Counted from the first letter of the stretch, positions 35,271-47,257 are shown. The stretch is DNA of 64,000 nt from Norana najaformis (GCA_964023275.1 OZ029927.1:18222039-18286038); one strand, 5' to 3'. The notes: generated from the sequence alone by a model not told the origin. Made by a program: numbers and translations.

Positions 35271-36192
35271 TTCATATACATGCATATATGTACAAGCTTG
35301 CATTCATGCAATTACCCTAACACCGCCACTGCCGTACTCCGGCGGTGCCAGTCCCAAGCCTGGATAAAGGAGGAGGGCGACGCTAATCATCTTCGTTATG
35401 ACACCGCGTCTTTAAGCAACAACTATATGCAAGAACCCTCGTGCAAGTACTCTATGTATACTGGACTGCGTGAAGATTCTATTAATCACGAGACAAAGTT
35501 CACAGGTCCGAAAACATTTCACAACAAATTCAGCAAATTTGGAATTTGCTCGACAGGTCATCAGACATTCATCTTAACCTACATGTATAAACATTGCTCG
35601 AGCAGAGTTTTCCGTCAGGGCCTACAAGAGTTAAGCAGAAGTTAGTAGCAAGTTGGTTCTTGGAAAATTTGTCATGGAAAATTAGTCGAAAGGATTCAGC
35701 CAGTAGTTGAGGGAAGAAGCGACTTGGAAGAAAGCAGAGAGGGTTAGAGACAGGAATAGACTGAAAATCGGTTTCATCTTTCAGACAGATAAATTACAGC
35801 TAATATTTTGGGAACGCGTTTTGGCGTTTATTCTTCTCGAACAATATACATCTCAACGCCATTTGGCATTTCAAGCGAATTCAGGTGGAACAAAAACATT
35901 GTCTTGGAAAAGGTAACCGGTGCCATGCGATGGTGACACCTGGCCGTCGATTGGGTTACCCGAAGCTCAGACCGACCGAAGACTTACGGTGTAAAATTGC
36001 GAATAATAAGAGGCTCGGCGTGACCAAGGATCACTGAGAAATCTCCGCCAATATAATATTTCTAATTTGGGGAGAGATTTCGCTGCTGTGCAAACTAATC
36101 TCTAGTGAATATATTGCAAAGGAGTTTCATATAACGCACGAGTAGACGGTTATCCGTAACAAGCCTCATATTTGTGTCCCTGCAAACACAAA

Positions 36193-36392
36193 CAGGCAGA
36201 CAGACAGACACGGATGGGCAAACAGACAAAAAGAGAAACAGAGGCGGAGACACGCACGCAAACTCAAGAGGGATGACCGGGTGCACACACAGATGGCTAA
36301 AAGAGACACAAACAAACATGAAAGAACTCATAGGTTGTTGTACAGACAGACAGACAGACAGACACACACACAGACATGCAGACAGACAGTCA
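36193..36392 (+). repeat. CAGA-rich simple repeat, Y1
   Basis: Two runs of (CAGA)n, at 36193-36211 and about 36343-36392, separated by a purine-rich stretch; shorter in Y2 (47258-47276). Confidence 0.9.
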
Positions 36393-37230
36393 CACGCACA
36401 CAGATTTTAATATAGTGTTCGTAAATTTGACGTACTGTCACTTACACTTTGGACGGAGTGCAATAACTTAACGCAGTTGAAATTTGCAAACATTTCTGAA
36501 GATGAACTGTGATGATGCAAAGTCTTCTTTAAGTAACAAGCGACTTATCCTTGACAGGCCATAAAAATCCCAAATCATATCTACACGTGTGCGCACATAG
36601 ACATATCTTCGTTCGTGTGTATGTGCACAAGCTCGTAATAGAATGGACATAAATATACAAATATATGCGTATGCATATTATCATGCGTTCTTTTCCGTTC
36701 ATCTGTGTACATGCTTGTGCGTGTTTTTAGTCCTCTAGGTGTGCATATGCTTATGTATATACATGTTATGGCTCATTTTTTATATATATATAGATTAATA
36801 TGGTGCTGCCCCTGTTTGCTTACTATATAAAGCTTCAACCTCATCGTTTATGCCAAGATGTCTGAAGTGACACTAAGCTAAGCGTACGCTATTGATAAAG
36901 TTCATGCTAAATGCACGTATGTGTATTAACATGTTTGCAGCCGGGGCCATGCTAGCCAGGTGACCTGGCGTGGTCTGTCCTAGATAATATGGGAGTTATT
37001 CAGAGTTGAAAAGCCTTCAGAATGACTCGGCTAAACTCTTCGTTGTCCCGTCTATTGATGGTGCAGAGGGCGTCCGCAAATCGAGCTGAGCTAGAAAGCT
37101 GCTTTAAAGCGTCCCACAACTTAACCCGAGGGATTCAGATGTGGTATCAGCCGGCGTTGAAGGGTTGTTAATCGACAGTTTTCAACTTGTTGTGAGAAGA
37201 CTCACGATAAAGGATTTGCGACAAATCGTA

Positions 37231-37410
37231 GGTAAATGCAAATGTAAATATATTCGCTTTCTACAGCCACCGTACAGCCTCGACCCTGCTCACACTTCAA
37301 TGAATTAATCGGGTGGGATCCTTCACCACAACTGTCCGTTTCAAATGGCGACACGCCAAATAAGGTCCCCGTGCACGGACCTTGCCAGCCCGAGATTCAA
37401 ATTTTAGGTA
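37231..37410 (-). mobile_element. SINE body, reversed, in Y1
   Basis: Reverse-complement match to the body of the X-spacer SINE (GTCCGTGCACGGGGACCTTA, then GGATCCCACCCGATTAATTCA and GTCGAGGC when read on the - strand). The tRNA-like head is not recognisable, so this is a 5'-truncated copy. Confidence 0.7.
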
Positions 37411-37928
37411 AGTTGAGGTAGGCTATACACCTTCAAGATCAATCTTAGATATAAAAGTGGCATACCAGAAGTGTGCTTACCAGCCACTTAAAGTTGGTAG
37501 AATGACGGGCATGGGTAATACAATATTTTTCAATGTTTTGACGTCGTGTAATGTTGACCACTGCGTTAAAGTGTCTAACGCCGATGCGATGATTTGACAG
37601 GTTTTTCATTTTTCGTGGGCTGTGACATATTTTGAAAGATTTTTAAGTCACAATCGCCCAAATAAGTGTGGCCATAAAATGAGTATATCGAGCGATTATA
37701 AGATCCCGCTATCAAGAGGACTGGCCAGTCGCCCTCATATGCAGAGGCTACGAAAACAAACTAACTCACACTTTACGAACATGACTGCAAAAGCCCACCC
37801 TCTCGGGGTTAGCTTTCAAAGGGTACGCCTTTCTCATTTTCTTCTCATTCGGTCTTTCCGAACATTCGTTGATTGCTTATGTGTCTGACTTTGAATGTTG
37901 CAGACTCTACCCGATCGGTGAAGTGACA

Positions 37929-39470
37929 ATGCATTGCCTTGTACGTTTACTGATTTTACTGGAGACTTTCCAAGCTGTATCTGGTGCAAAGATCATCATG
38001 ACATCGCCACAACTGGGTAGCCACATTTTAGAACAAGTCTCACTCGGAGAAGAACTGGCATCAAGAGGTCACCAGGTTTTCATTGCCATTGGTTCGCGAT
38101 ACCCGAACATAGCCAACATCGAGAAACGCGGACTGAAGACGCTCACCTATAAGATTCCCGATGATGTGCTATATGGCGTTTCGGACGAAATGGAGAAACT
38201 GATTGCGGAAATTGTTTTTGACCAGAGTTCAGACAAAATGGCCTTATCAGGTAAAGTGGGATCTCAGCTTTGTTATCGCGACTGTGCATATATGATGGCG
38301 GACGACGATTTTCTGGAGAATGTGAGACGACTCAAGTTTGACCTGGCGATCGTGGAATCGTTCATTCTCGGGCCTTGCACTCTAATCTTACCAAAATACT
38401 TCGGACTACCTTTCGTCTCGAATTCTGGATTTTTTGTTCCATGGCATATTCGCATACCAGCACTACCGTCGTTCGTCAATTTCATGTCTGCCTGGACTGG
38501 TTTGTCTGATATTACACTCACATCCAGACTGGGCAACTTATTCACGTATTGCGCTATTGACATAATATTATCCAGTTTTGCGCCAAAAAATACAACCCTT
38601 CTGGAACGCTTTGGTCCAGAATACGAATCGTGGAATGATCTGTTACGACAGTCCGAGCTGTTCTTAGCAGGACGCGATCATCAGCTTGGCTTTCCGATTC
38701 CAGAAATGCCGAATTATATTTCTGTGGCTGGATTAACAACAGCTAAACCCAAGAAACTTCCAAAAGACTTGGAAGACTTAGCGGAAAACTCAGATGGCAT
38801 TATTTTGCTGAGTTTCGGATCGGCTGCATATTACTTTCCAAAAGAAGTTGTTGTCAAGTTTCTTGAAGCTTTTTCAAAACTGAATCAGACAGTACTTGTA
38901 AAGTTCTTCATTCCAGACGACGTCAAAGTCCCACAGAATGTTAAGGTATTCTCGTGGTTGCCACAAAACGACATTCTCGGTCATCCAAAGACAAAACTCT
39001 TTATTACTCACTGTGGAATCAATGGTCAATACGAGGCGCTGTACCATGGTGTACCGATGATAGGATTTCCACTCTTTGCAGAGCAGCATCTAAACTGTCA
39101 TCGAGCCTACAAGAAGGAATTCGGATTGGAGATGAAAATACAGGATTTCACTTCTGATGAACTGTTCGTCAATATCCAAGAAGTTCTGAACAATCCGAAA
39201 TATCGGTCAACAATCGGAAAAGCATCGGAAATATTTCGGGATCAACCAATGACTGCGCGCCAAAGAGGGGCATTCTGGGTTGAACATGTGATCAAATACG
39301 GAGGAAAACACCTGCGCCCTCCTGCACTGGACCTTCCTCTCTATCAGTTCCTCATGTTAGATGTGCTATTTGTGATTGCTGCTGGTATTATTGCTGTTAT
39401 ATTTCTGTTAAGAAGTGTTTTCAGGTTCCTTTGCAACAGATCAAAACAGCCAAAGCTAAAATCCAGTTGA
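37929..39470 (+). CDS. UGT-6: UDP-glycosyltransferase, intact (B-type)
   Basis: 513-residue ER UGT. Signal peptide MHCLVRLLILLETFQAVSG; His32; Glu143, but in a VESF context because Pro144 is Ser; SFGS; UGT signature with GQYEALYHG (Tyr368 where UGT-1 to -4 have His); membrane helix with AAGIIAVIF; KLKSS tail. B-type markers FAPKNTTLLERFGP and LAGRDHQLGF. Start at 37929 because the extra 20 upstream codons span the candidate splice acceptor ending at 37903 and are not conserved in frame. A private change is QHLNCH for QHQNCH next to the donor motif EQ. The upstream region differs from that of A-type genes: the AAAGGTCA/TGACCT module is absent and only about 100 proximal bases are shared. Confidence 0.95.
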   Translation: MHCLVRLLILLETFQAVSGAKIIMTSPQLGSHILEQVSLGEELASRGHQVFIAIGSRYPNIANIEKRGLKTLTYKIPDDVLYGVSDEMEKLIAEIVFDQSSDKMALSGKVGSQLCYRDCAYMMADDDFLENVRRLKFDLAIVESFILGPCTLILPKYFGLPFVSNSGFFVPWHIRIPALPSFVNFMSAWTGLSDITLTSRLGNLFTYCAIDIILSSFAPKNTTLLERFGPEYESWNDLLRQSELFLAGRDHQLGFPIPEMPNYISVAGLTTAKPKKLPKDLEDLAENSDGIILLSFGSAAYYFPKEVVVKFLEAFSKLNQTVLVKFFIPDDVKVPQNVKVFSWLPQNDILGHPKTKLFITHCGINGQYEALYHGVPMIGFPLFAEQHLNCHRAYKKEFGLEMKIQDFTSDELFVNIQEVLNNPKYRSTIGKASEIFRDQPMTARQRGAFWVEHVIKYGGKHLRPPALDLPLYQFLMLDVLFVIAAGIIAVIFLLRSVFRFLCNRSKQPKLKSS

Positions 39471-40686
39471 TTTTCCAGTTCACTTAAACCTATAGGTGAC
39501 TGGACAATTGACAATGCTATTCCTCTTCTCTATGGAAATGAATGCCTTCAAGAAATGAACTTAACACTCTTATGATGGAATAGGTCAGGGTTTAATAATC
39601 GCTGAAATATTTTGAACTATAATAATGACAATATATCGCTTTAATTAATTATCGCCATGTATTCGTCAGTAGTATTTGGACAGGTTTATCTTTTTGGAGA
39701 AATTAAACTTGAACACGTGTTAAGTGGAGTAATTAATAGTAATGGCATTAATAATAATGGAAGAATATTATGTATATTGAGCAATCAGAGGGAGAAAAGT
39801 TTGGTCTATTTTGGGTATCTCTATTGCAGCATAGTATACAGCGGCAGCGGTTGATGGTCGCTACTAGTCGTTAGATTTTGCTATCTCGGAGTTTTAAAAC
39901 ACATTCAATCTCTTCTGATGTACTGCAATCTGAACAATTCTATCTGATAGGTGGGTATGGGGCATAAGAAATGCGCTGCCCTACTAGTTAGCCTGTTGTA
40001 TCTAACATCCACGGTATTCATCCAATGGCATTAATTTACCCATAGGCAACAGTTCTATGGGTCTACAGTGCATCATACGAAATTTGATGATTTCAAGAGC
40101 TGAGCTGTACAAGAATTCTTATTACATAATGTAAAGAACAATTCACACAAGAACAATTGAAGTTTGACCAGATCAAGCAGTGCGATTTGCAGACAGCTGT
40201 AACTTTTCTTTTACGACGCCACGATCACGTAGGTGTGATTTATCGGTGATGTAAGAGATGTAAAATAGCTGTGGATATGGTCAAAATACAAAATGCATCT
40301 TTGATGTTAGACCACACGAGAAAAACACACACATTTATATATGAAGAATTCGAACACCACCTCCTGCAATTTCTGCGCAGATCTTTTACTCAAAGATGAA
40401 AACACTCCTCTTCCCAAGTCCTACCCTGATTCTTCCTTTTTTCATTATCTCACTCTCCAGTTCAACTCCAAACACCATATACCATAGCCGGCTGCCTAAC
40501 TCTTGGATCTTGATTGGATCCGAACCATTTCTGTCTATGGATTTTGTGTTGACTGAATACCTTTGAATAAGGTGGTTCCGGCGACTTAGCTTTCTTTGGG
40601 GACTGTGGAAATCTCAATCTTATGATCACGATTACAAATTAATATAACAGTTATCTACATAGCATTATCACTAATAAATTGCGCAA

Positions 40687-40975
40687 GGTAACAGTAACAA
40701 TAAGAAAACAATAAGAAAAGCCTCGGAATTATAGAGTCCAGCCAATGCATGTACACGACAGAGGAGCATTTCGGTTGGAAAACGTGATTAAACATGACGA
40801 AAACAGTTGTGTTTCTCCGCGATGGACATGCCTTCTCACAAGTTTCAAATGTTGGATATTCTTGGATCTTTCTTAGTCGGCACCTCCTTCTGATACTTCA
40901 GACCAGACTGGCTCTTCAGCTGTCGCAACGGCAGATGGCGCTGTTTAAAAAAGCAACTTTCAACAGTCAACCTCG
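40687..40975 (+). pseudogene. Fossil UGT 3' end in X spacer 2
   Basis: Same relic as 2574-2865, with RGAFRLENVIKH in one frame, then after a shift MDMPSHKFQMLDILGSFLVG, matching the UGT-10/11 type MDMPLYQFYMLDILG. It keeps the frame breaks of X1 and adds one base change group near 40947 (an extra A run). Confidence 0.8.
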
Positions 40976-41532
40976 CTGAACAAGAAATCACTTACGCCAA
41001 ATTGAATGCACACGCAGCGATACATTTTGCAAGTTTTCTCCAATACTAACTGCTCTTTAATTTTTCTTGTATTGTGTCACTTTTGCCAATCTGTCACTCT
41101 CTTATTCGTGTTATTTTAACTTAGATAATGCAGAGCAATGTACTTTCTCATTTATAGGGTAATCCCTCATTTTAAGAACAATCAACTTAACATTCATCCA
41201 GTCAGCAGTGATATGTATCTGTGACAGAAGAAGATAAATTAGCTGGCAAAAACGATTCGTTTCACACCAACGTTGGTCCATAGTTTTTATATTGGCTTCA
41301 CATAAAAGATTTACATGCCAGTCTGATGACTACAGTTAAGGGATCCTTTAAAATGTAGAAATGATACAAACAGCCAAACAAAGCTTATTATCCGCCAAAC
41401 TGTAAATCATCCTCATTTTTCGGTGTCAGATTCAATTTGATTTGCACTCAATGAAAGTGCAGTGGTCGCTGATACATCTAGTATAATTTGGAGATAACAA
41501 ATTGAATATAAGCTCACTCAATTGCGGGAACG

Positions 41533-41794
41533 ATATAACTCACTGGCCTGGTAAGCTACATTGGTTGACGTGTACGTCAAGGCGCCTCTGTGAGTGAGGT
41601 TGCCGGTTCGCGTCCCCGTCGTCGTTCTTTCGGAGATTTGAACCTTGGGGTAGCACGATCCGTCCATGGGGACTTTAAATGGGATTTCGCTCATTTAAAC
41701 GGGCAGCGGTGCTGACCGATCTCACCCAATTGATTCATTGGAACCTGAGGAGGGTGGAGGCCATACGATCGCTATATAATACCATGCACATTTA
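41533..41794 (+). mobile_element. tRNA-derived SINE, copy in X2
   Basis: B-box GGTTCGCGTCC at 41604-41614; nearly identical to the X1 copy, so it moved with the spacer rather than by a new insertion. Confidence 0.72.
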
Positions 41795-41926
41795 CTCCCA
41801 TATTCAATATTGATATGGTAACGACTTAATGAAGGTCTTTAGTTGCATACATTAGTAGACAGCTGCATGTTTCACGTATTCTGAAAGCATTTGCTATTAG
41901 ATGTTCAGCTAAGCAGGGCACCTTCC

Positions 41927-42149
41927 AAAGGTCACACGCATTGACAAACAACGCAGAAAGACAAAAACTAGAACTCATTAAGACTTTCGGATGTCAAAGG
42001 GTATCAAAGAAGGCCGAATTGTGACCTTAGGCCTCGTATTGAAAGTACAGTTCAGGATTATCTTTCAAAGGGCTCCGTTTCTCTCATTCTTATTCAGTCT
42101 TTCCGACCATTCGTTGATTGCTTACGTGCCTGACTTTTGAATGTTGCAG
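41927..42149 (+). promoter_or_regulatory. Upstream module of UGT-7
   Basis: AAAGGTCA at 41927-41934, TGACCT at 42022-42027, candidate acceptor ending at 42149. A TAA lies in frame just before the start codon, which fixes the start at 42175. Confidence 0.45.
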
Positions 42150-42174
42150 ACACTGCCCGATCGGTTAAGAGAAA

Positions 42175-43716
42175 ATGCGTTGCCTTCTAAGTGTATTGAT
42201 TTTACTGGAGATTTTTCAAGCTGCATCTGGTGCAAAGATCATCATGACATGGCCACAACTGGGTAGCCACATATTAGAACAAATCTCACTCGGAGAAGAA
42301 CTGGCATCAAGAGATCATCAGGTTTTTATTGCCATTGGTTCACGATACCCGAACATAGCCAACATCGAGAAACGCGGACTGAAGACGCTCACCTATAAGA
42401 TTCCCAATGATGTTCTGTATGGAGTCTCGGACGAAATGGAAAAACTGTTTGCGAAAATTGTTTTTGACCAGAGTTCAGACAAAATGGCCTTATCAGGTAA
42501 AGTGGCATCCCACCTTTGTTATCGCGACTGTGCATATATGATGGCAGACGATGATTTTCTGGAGAATGTGAGACGACTCAAGTTCGACCTGGCAATCGTG
42601 GAACCGTTCATTCTCGGGCCTTGCACTCTTGTCTTACCAAAATACTTCGGACTACCTTTCGTCTCGAATACCGGACTTTTTGTTCCATGGCATATTCGCA
42701 TCCCAGCGCTACCGTCGTTCGTCAATTTCATGTCTGCCTGGACTGCTTTGTCTGATATTACACTCACATCCAGACTGGGCAACTTATTCACGTATTGCGC
42801 TATTGACATTATATTATCCAATATTGCGCCTGAAAATACAACCCTTCTGGAACATTATGCTCCGGAATACGAATCGTGGAATGATCTTTTACGACAGTCA
42901 GAACTGTTCTTAGTAGATCGCGATCATCATCTTTTCGCTCCGATTCCAGAAATGCCGAGTTATATTTCTGTGGCTGGATTGACAACCACTAAGCCCAAGA
43001 AACTTCCAAAAGACTTGGAAGACTTAGCGGAAAAATCAGATGGCATTATTTTGCTGAGCTTCGGATCGAATGCATATTACTTTCCAAAAGAAGTTGTTGT
43101 GAAATTTCTTGAAGCGTTTTCAAAACTGAATCAGACAGTGCTGGTGAAGTTTTTCATTCCAGACGACGTCAAAGTCCCACAGAATGTTAAGATATTCTCG
43201 TGGTTGCCACAAAACGACATTCTCGGTCATCCAAAGACAAAGCTCTTTATTACTCACTGTGGAATCAATGGTCAATACGAGGCGCTGTATCATGGTGTAC
43301 CGATGATAGGATTTCCACTCTTTGCAGAGCAGCATCAAAACTGTCATCGAGCTCACAAGAAGGAATTCGGTTTGGAGATGAAGATACAGGATTTCACTTC
43401 TGATGAACTGTTCGTCAATATCCAAGAAGTTCTGAACAATCCGAAATATCGGTCAACAATCGGAAAAGCATCGGAAATATTTCGGGATCAACCAATGACT
43501 GCGCGCCAAAGAGGGGCATTCTGGATTGAACACGTGATCAAACACGGGGGAAAGCATCTGCGCTCTCCTGCAATGGATCTTCCTCTCTATCAGTTTCTCA
43601 TGTTAGATGTGCTATTTGTGATTGCTGCTGGTATTGCTGCTGTTATATTTCTGTTAAGAAGTGTTTTCAGGTGCCTTTGCAACAGATCAAAACAGCCAAA
43701 GTTAAAATCCAGTTGA
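42175..43716 (+). CDS. UGT-7: UDP-glycosyltransferase, intact (A-type)
   Basis: 513-residue ER UGT with signal peptide (MRCLLSVLILLEIFQAASG), His32, Glu143, SFGS, UGT signature and KLKSS tail. Private changes lie close to the catalytic histidine: MTWPQ where all others have MTSPQ or close forms (Ser26 to Trp), and SRDHQV for SRGHQV (Gly47 to Asp). These sit in the loop and helix next to the acceptor pocket in known UGT folds, so acceptor choice may differ. Markers are A-type (NIAPENTTLLEHYAP, LVDRDHHLFAP). The residue after SFGS reads NAYY, a blend of the SNGYY and SAAYY forms. Start fixed by an in-frame TAA just upstream. Confidence 0.95.
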   Translation: MRCLLSVLILLEIFQAASGAKIIMTWPQLGSHILEQISLGEELASRDHQVFIAIGSRYPNIANIEKRGLKTLTYKIPNDVLYGVSDEMEKLFAKIVFDQSSDKMALSGKVASHLCYRDCAYMMADDDFLENVRRLKFDLAIVEPFILGPCTLVLPKYFGLPFVSNTGLFVPWHIRIPALPSFVNFMSAWTALSDITLTSRLGNLFTYCAIDIILSNIAPENTTLLEHYAPEYESWNDLLRQSELFLVDRDHHLFAPIPEMPSYISVAGLTTTKPKKLPKDLEDLAEKSDGIILLSFGSNAYYFPKEVVVKFLEAFSKLNQTVLVKFFIPDDVKVPQNVKIFSWLPQNDILGHPKTKLFITHCGINGQYEALYHGVPMIGFPLFAEQHQNCHRAHKKEFGLEMKIQDFTSDELFVNIQEVLNNPKYRSTIGKASEIFRDQPMTARQRGAFWIEHVIKHGGKHLRSPAMDLPLYQFLMLDVLFVIAAGIAAVIFLLRSVFRCLCNRSKQPKLKSS

Positions 43717-43891
43717 TACCCAAATTGGCTTAAGCCTTTCGCTGACTGGGCTATTGACACTCTTATCTATGGATATAAAAGCCTTCCAGAAATGGACTGA
43801 ACACACTAATAATTGAATAGGCGTAAGTCTTAATAATGACAGATCCATCGTGTGTCATTAATATTCTTCGAACAGCTTTTCTTTTCTGAAG

Positions 43892-43897
43892 AATAAA
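43892..43897 (+). terminator. Candidate polyadenylation signal of UGT-7
   Basis: AATAAA in the same conserved context as after UGT-5. Confidence 0.55.
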
Positions 43898-44691
43898 TTA
43901 CACCACAGCTTAAACATTTTCAACTATAATAATGGCAATCAATCACTTTTATTCTCTTCTTATAGTCGTTAATAGTCATTGGATGGGTTTCCTTTGTTTA
44001 GAGAACGTGCATAAACACAGGTAAAATTTTAAAAGTATAATAATGGCAATAAGCGTCTCCATTTCCATTGGAAGAATATTATGTATGTTGAGCAGGAAAT
44101 GATAAGACTATCTGGTCTGCTCTTATGAACTTCTGTTGCAACATTAAACGCAGAGACTCAAGTCGTTAGATTATGTTTTCTAGAATTTGCAAAACACGTT
44201 CTGTCTATTCTACTGCGGAATTTCCAACTGATACTTTGAAATGGCGTATAATAAATGCTGTGTCCTATTGTTGGCCTGTTGTTTCTAACACGCACTGCAT
44301 TCATCCAATAGCATTATTTTATAAACAGTTCTATGGGCTACACTTCAGCAGACGAAAACTGGATGACTTCAAGAGCTGAGCTGATCAAGAAGTTCAGTTC
44401 CATAAAGTAAAGAACAAATCATAGAAGAACGATTGAAGTTTGACCAGGTCAAGTAGTCAGATTTACAGAAGGCTGTCACTTTCTGAATTAAAATGCGACG
44501 CCACAATCACTTAGGTGTGACTTATCGCTGATTTGACAGATATAACCATGGATGTGGATAAGGTGAAAATGCAAAACGGTTACGTGTTTGATGTTAGAAC
44601 ACGCGACGGAACAATATATATATATGTATATCAAATTAATCTAACATTTGTCTCCTTTACATTATCACTCAAATTTAGCGCGTGTTAACGG

Positions 44692-44858
44692 TCTTCGTCT
44701 TCCTCTTCTTCCTCTTCCTCTTTCTCTTATTCTTCTTCCTCTTCCTCTTCTGCTTCTTGTTCTTTTTTTCTTTTTCTTCTCCTTCATCATCATCATCATC
44801 TTCTTCTTCTTCTTCTTCTTCTTTTTCTTCTTCTTCTTCTTCTTCTTATTCTTCTATA
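44692..44858 (+). repeat. TTC/TCC microsatellite, Y2
   Basis: Counterpart of 35071-35270, with a much shorter CAT run and a longer TTC run at its end. Confidence 0.95.
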
Positions 44859-44869
44859 ACAGAGAGAGG

Positions 44870-46140
44870 TCGGCTGATTCATATGTTGGACTTTGTGAAC
44901 TGTAAGACAGATTTTATACTGGATTCTTTGAGCGTTGGCAACCAATATAACGAATGCAATATAGATGCAATATGCTGATACTTAGATATGTTTATGGCTC
45001 TGGAGACAGAAGTTCGAACCATTTGTAGTTTGTGCAGATCTCTTTTGTGATGCCAAAAAATGAGTTACAGCAGTCAAGCCTGCTGGAAATCAATGCATGG
45101 GATTAAGGCAGTTCAAGGCAAAAAAGAAATGATTCTGCGAACATTCTCGTATGTGAAATGAAGCTGATTTGTATATGGCACCAATGTGATTACATAAATG
45201 ACAAATACACAAGAATAGGCTTAAACCAAGATTCTTTATTGCTATGGAACCAGTGGAATCTGTTGAAGCAAGCTGTACTGTTCATCTACAATGGCTCACA
45301 AAGCCTTTCCGCATGCATCAAGGAATGTTTTAGAACGAGTCATTTGGTAGAGTACACTGTACATGTACAGCGCTCTTTGTTCGGCCTCGGCTATATTACG
45401 GCGCTCTATAAATCGTCTTATTATTATTATAATCATTATAATTATTATAAATTAGTAGTAGTAGTAGTTTTTATTGCTTTTATTCGCAGTTGAGTCAGGC
45501 CAAATATCCAATGAAATTAACTTACAGTAAAATTAATAAGAGTGAAGCCTTGCTGCAAGCGACTCGAATTATTTAATTCTACCGGTGGAAATGGATCAGC
45601 TGAACTTCAGTCATCTGAATGAGATCAGGTTAAATCAATTCAAGTGAACGGGTCAATGTCAGATGAGAAGAGGTCACACGTCAGAACTGGATTGCAAAAA
45701 GTGAATGCTTCAGCTCGGACGACTAAGTAGACACGAACTGCAGACATCTGGCAAAGCCATTTGAAAGCTTCCTGCTATCTTGCGCCATCTTTCAAATACC
45801 TTTGAATTTCTTTTGGGTGCTAGTAACAGAGAAGAGTTGATTTAGTAGGTAATTCTATGGATTTTGGTGGCGTCGATGGAAGGACGAAGATTGCAATTCA
45901 AGAAAGTATTGATAACACCGTCTACTGTGAACATTCGCATTTACAACATCTAGACGTCCTTCAATCAGTTCTTTCCACAGACCATTGAAGACGGTCTTTT
46001 TTCCCTTTATTTCGTTATTTCGTTCTTTCGTTCTTTGCTTCCTTCCTTTGTTTTCTTCCGTTTTTTGCTTTCTAACTATATACTGATTCGTTCTTTGCCT
46101 CTTTCCTTTATGTTGTTTCATTCTTTTATTCATTTCTTCC
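44870..46140. mobile_element. Extra ~1.28-kb segment in Y2, SINE-like or composite insertion
   Basis: Present in Y2 and absent from Y1, and joined at both ends to TTC/TTCC repeats. It contains GGCGCTCTATAAATCGTC followed by a TTAT/TTA run (about 45402-45455), an arrangement I recall as a common 3' end of marine invertebrate SINE-type repeats. The left part (44870-45350) and right part (45480-46000) are not recognised. No coding frame supported. Confidence 0.45.
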
Positions 46141-47257
46141 TTCATTTATCATTCCTTCCTTCCTTCCATCCCTTCTTCCTTCATATACATGCATATATGT
46201 ACAAGCTTGCATTCATGCAATTACCCTAACACCGCCACTGCCGTACTCCGGCGGTGCCAGTCCCAAGTCTGGATAAAGGAGGAGGAGGGCGACGCTAATC
46301 ATCTTCGTTATGACACCGCGTCTTTAAACAACAACCATATGCAAGATCCCTCGTGCAAGTACCCTATGTATACTGGACTGCGTGAAGATTCTATTAATCA
46401 CGAGACAAAGTCCGCAGGTCCGAAAACACTTCACAACAAATTCAGCAAATTTGGAATTTGCTCGACAGGTCATTAGACATTCATCTTAACCTATAAACAT
46501 TGCTCGAGCAGAGTTTTCCGTCAGGGCCTACAAGAGAGGTGAGTTAAGCAGAAGTTAGTAGCAAGTTGGTTCTTGGAAAATTTGTCATGGAAAATTAGTC
46601 GAAAGGATTCAGCCAGTAGTTGAGGGAAGAAGCGACTTGGAAGAAAGCAGAGAGGGTTAGAGACAGGAATAGACTGATAATCGGTTTCATCTTTCAGACA
46701 GATAAATTACAGCTAATATTTTGGGATCGCGTTTTGGCGTTTATCCTTCTCTGAACAATATACATCTCAACACCATTTGGCATTTCAAGCGAATTCAGGT
46801 GGAACAAAAACATTGTCTTGGAAAAGGTAACCGGTGCCATGCGATGGTGACACCTGGCCGTCGATTGGGTTACCCGAAGCTCAGACCGACCGAAGACTTA
46901 CGGTGTAAAATTGCGAATAATAAGAGGCTCGGCGTGACCAAGGATCACTGAGAAATCTCCGCCAATATGATATTTCTAATTTGGGGGAGAGATTTCGCTG
47001 CTGTGCAAACTAATCTCTAGTGAATATATTGCAAAGGAGTTTCATATAACGCACGAGTAGACGGTTATCCGTAACAAGCCTCATATTTGTGTCCCTACAA
47101 ACACAAACAGGCAGACAGACAGACACGGATGGGCAAACAGACAAAAAGAGAAACAGAGGCGGAGACACGCACGCAAACTCAAGAGGGATGACCGGATGCA
47201 CACACAGATGGCTAAAAGAGACACAAACAAACATGAAAGAACTCATAGGTTGTTGTA

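Larger units (their letters stand above)
34068..37928. other. Y spacer 1 between UGT-5 and UGT-6
   Basis: No intact gene seen. Contains AATAAA at 34242-34247, a TATA palindrome near 34982-35006, a long pyrimidine microsatellite (35071-35270), a unique-looking stretch 35280-36090 with a pair of inverted segments around 36029-36082 (GAAATCTCC against GGGAGAGATTTC), CAGA repeats, a reversed SINE (37231-37410), and a short shared segment just before UGT-6. The sequence 36935-37200 recurs only in Y spacer 2 and I cannot assign it. Confidence 0.75.
32526..42174 (+). repeat. A-Y-B-X pair unit 1 (UGT-5, UGT-6)
   Basis: A two-gene unit repeated as 42175-53130. The order A-type UGT, Y spacer, B-type UGT, X spacer is the same in both; the second is about 1.3 kb longer because of an insertion in its Y spacer. 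Confidence 0.88.
39471..42174. other. X spacer 2 between UGT-6 and UGT-7
   Basis: Same layout as X1: 3' flank, short TATA run near 40337, fossil UGT 3' end, SINE, upstream module of UGT-7. No intact gene seen. Confidence 0.8.

Noticed and set aside
35061..35645. 194-codon open frame over the Y1 pyrimidine repeat
   Set aside because: The first third is poly-Leu/Phe/Ile from TTC and CAT repeats; the counterpart in Y2 is not open.
35930..36080. Possible structured small RNA with GAAATCTCC/GGGAGAGATTTC arms
   Set aside because: Did not match the snRNA, 5S or SRP RNA sequences I know, and the arms are imperfect; kept only as a note in the Y1 entry.
36095..36367. Cys/Val/Ser-rich - strand open frame over CAGA repeats, also in Y2
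   Set aside because: Created by low-complexity CAGA/CTGT sequence; no domain.
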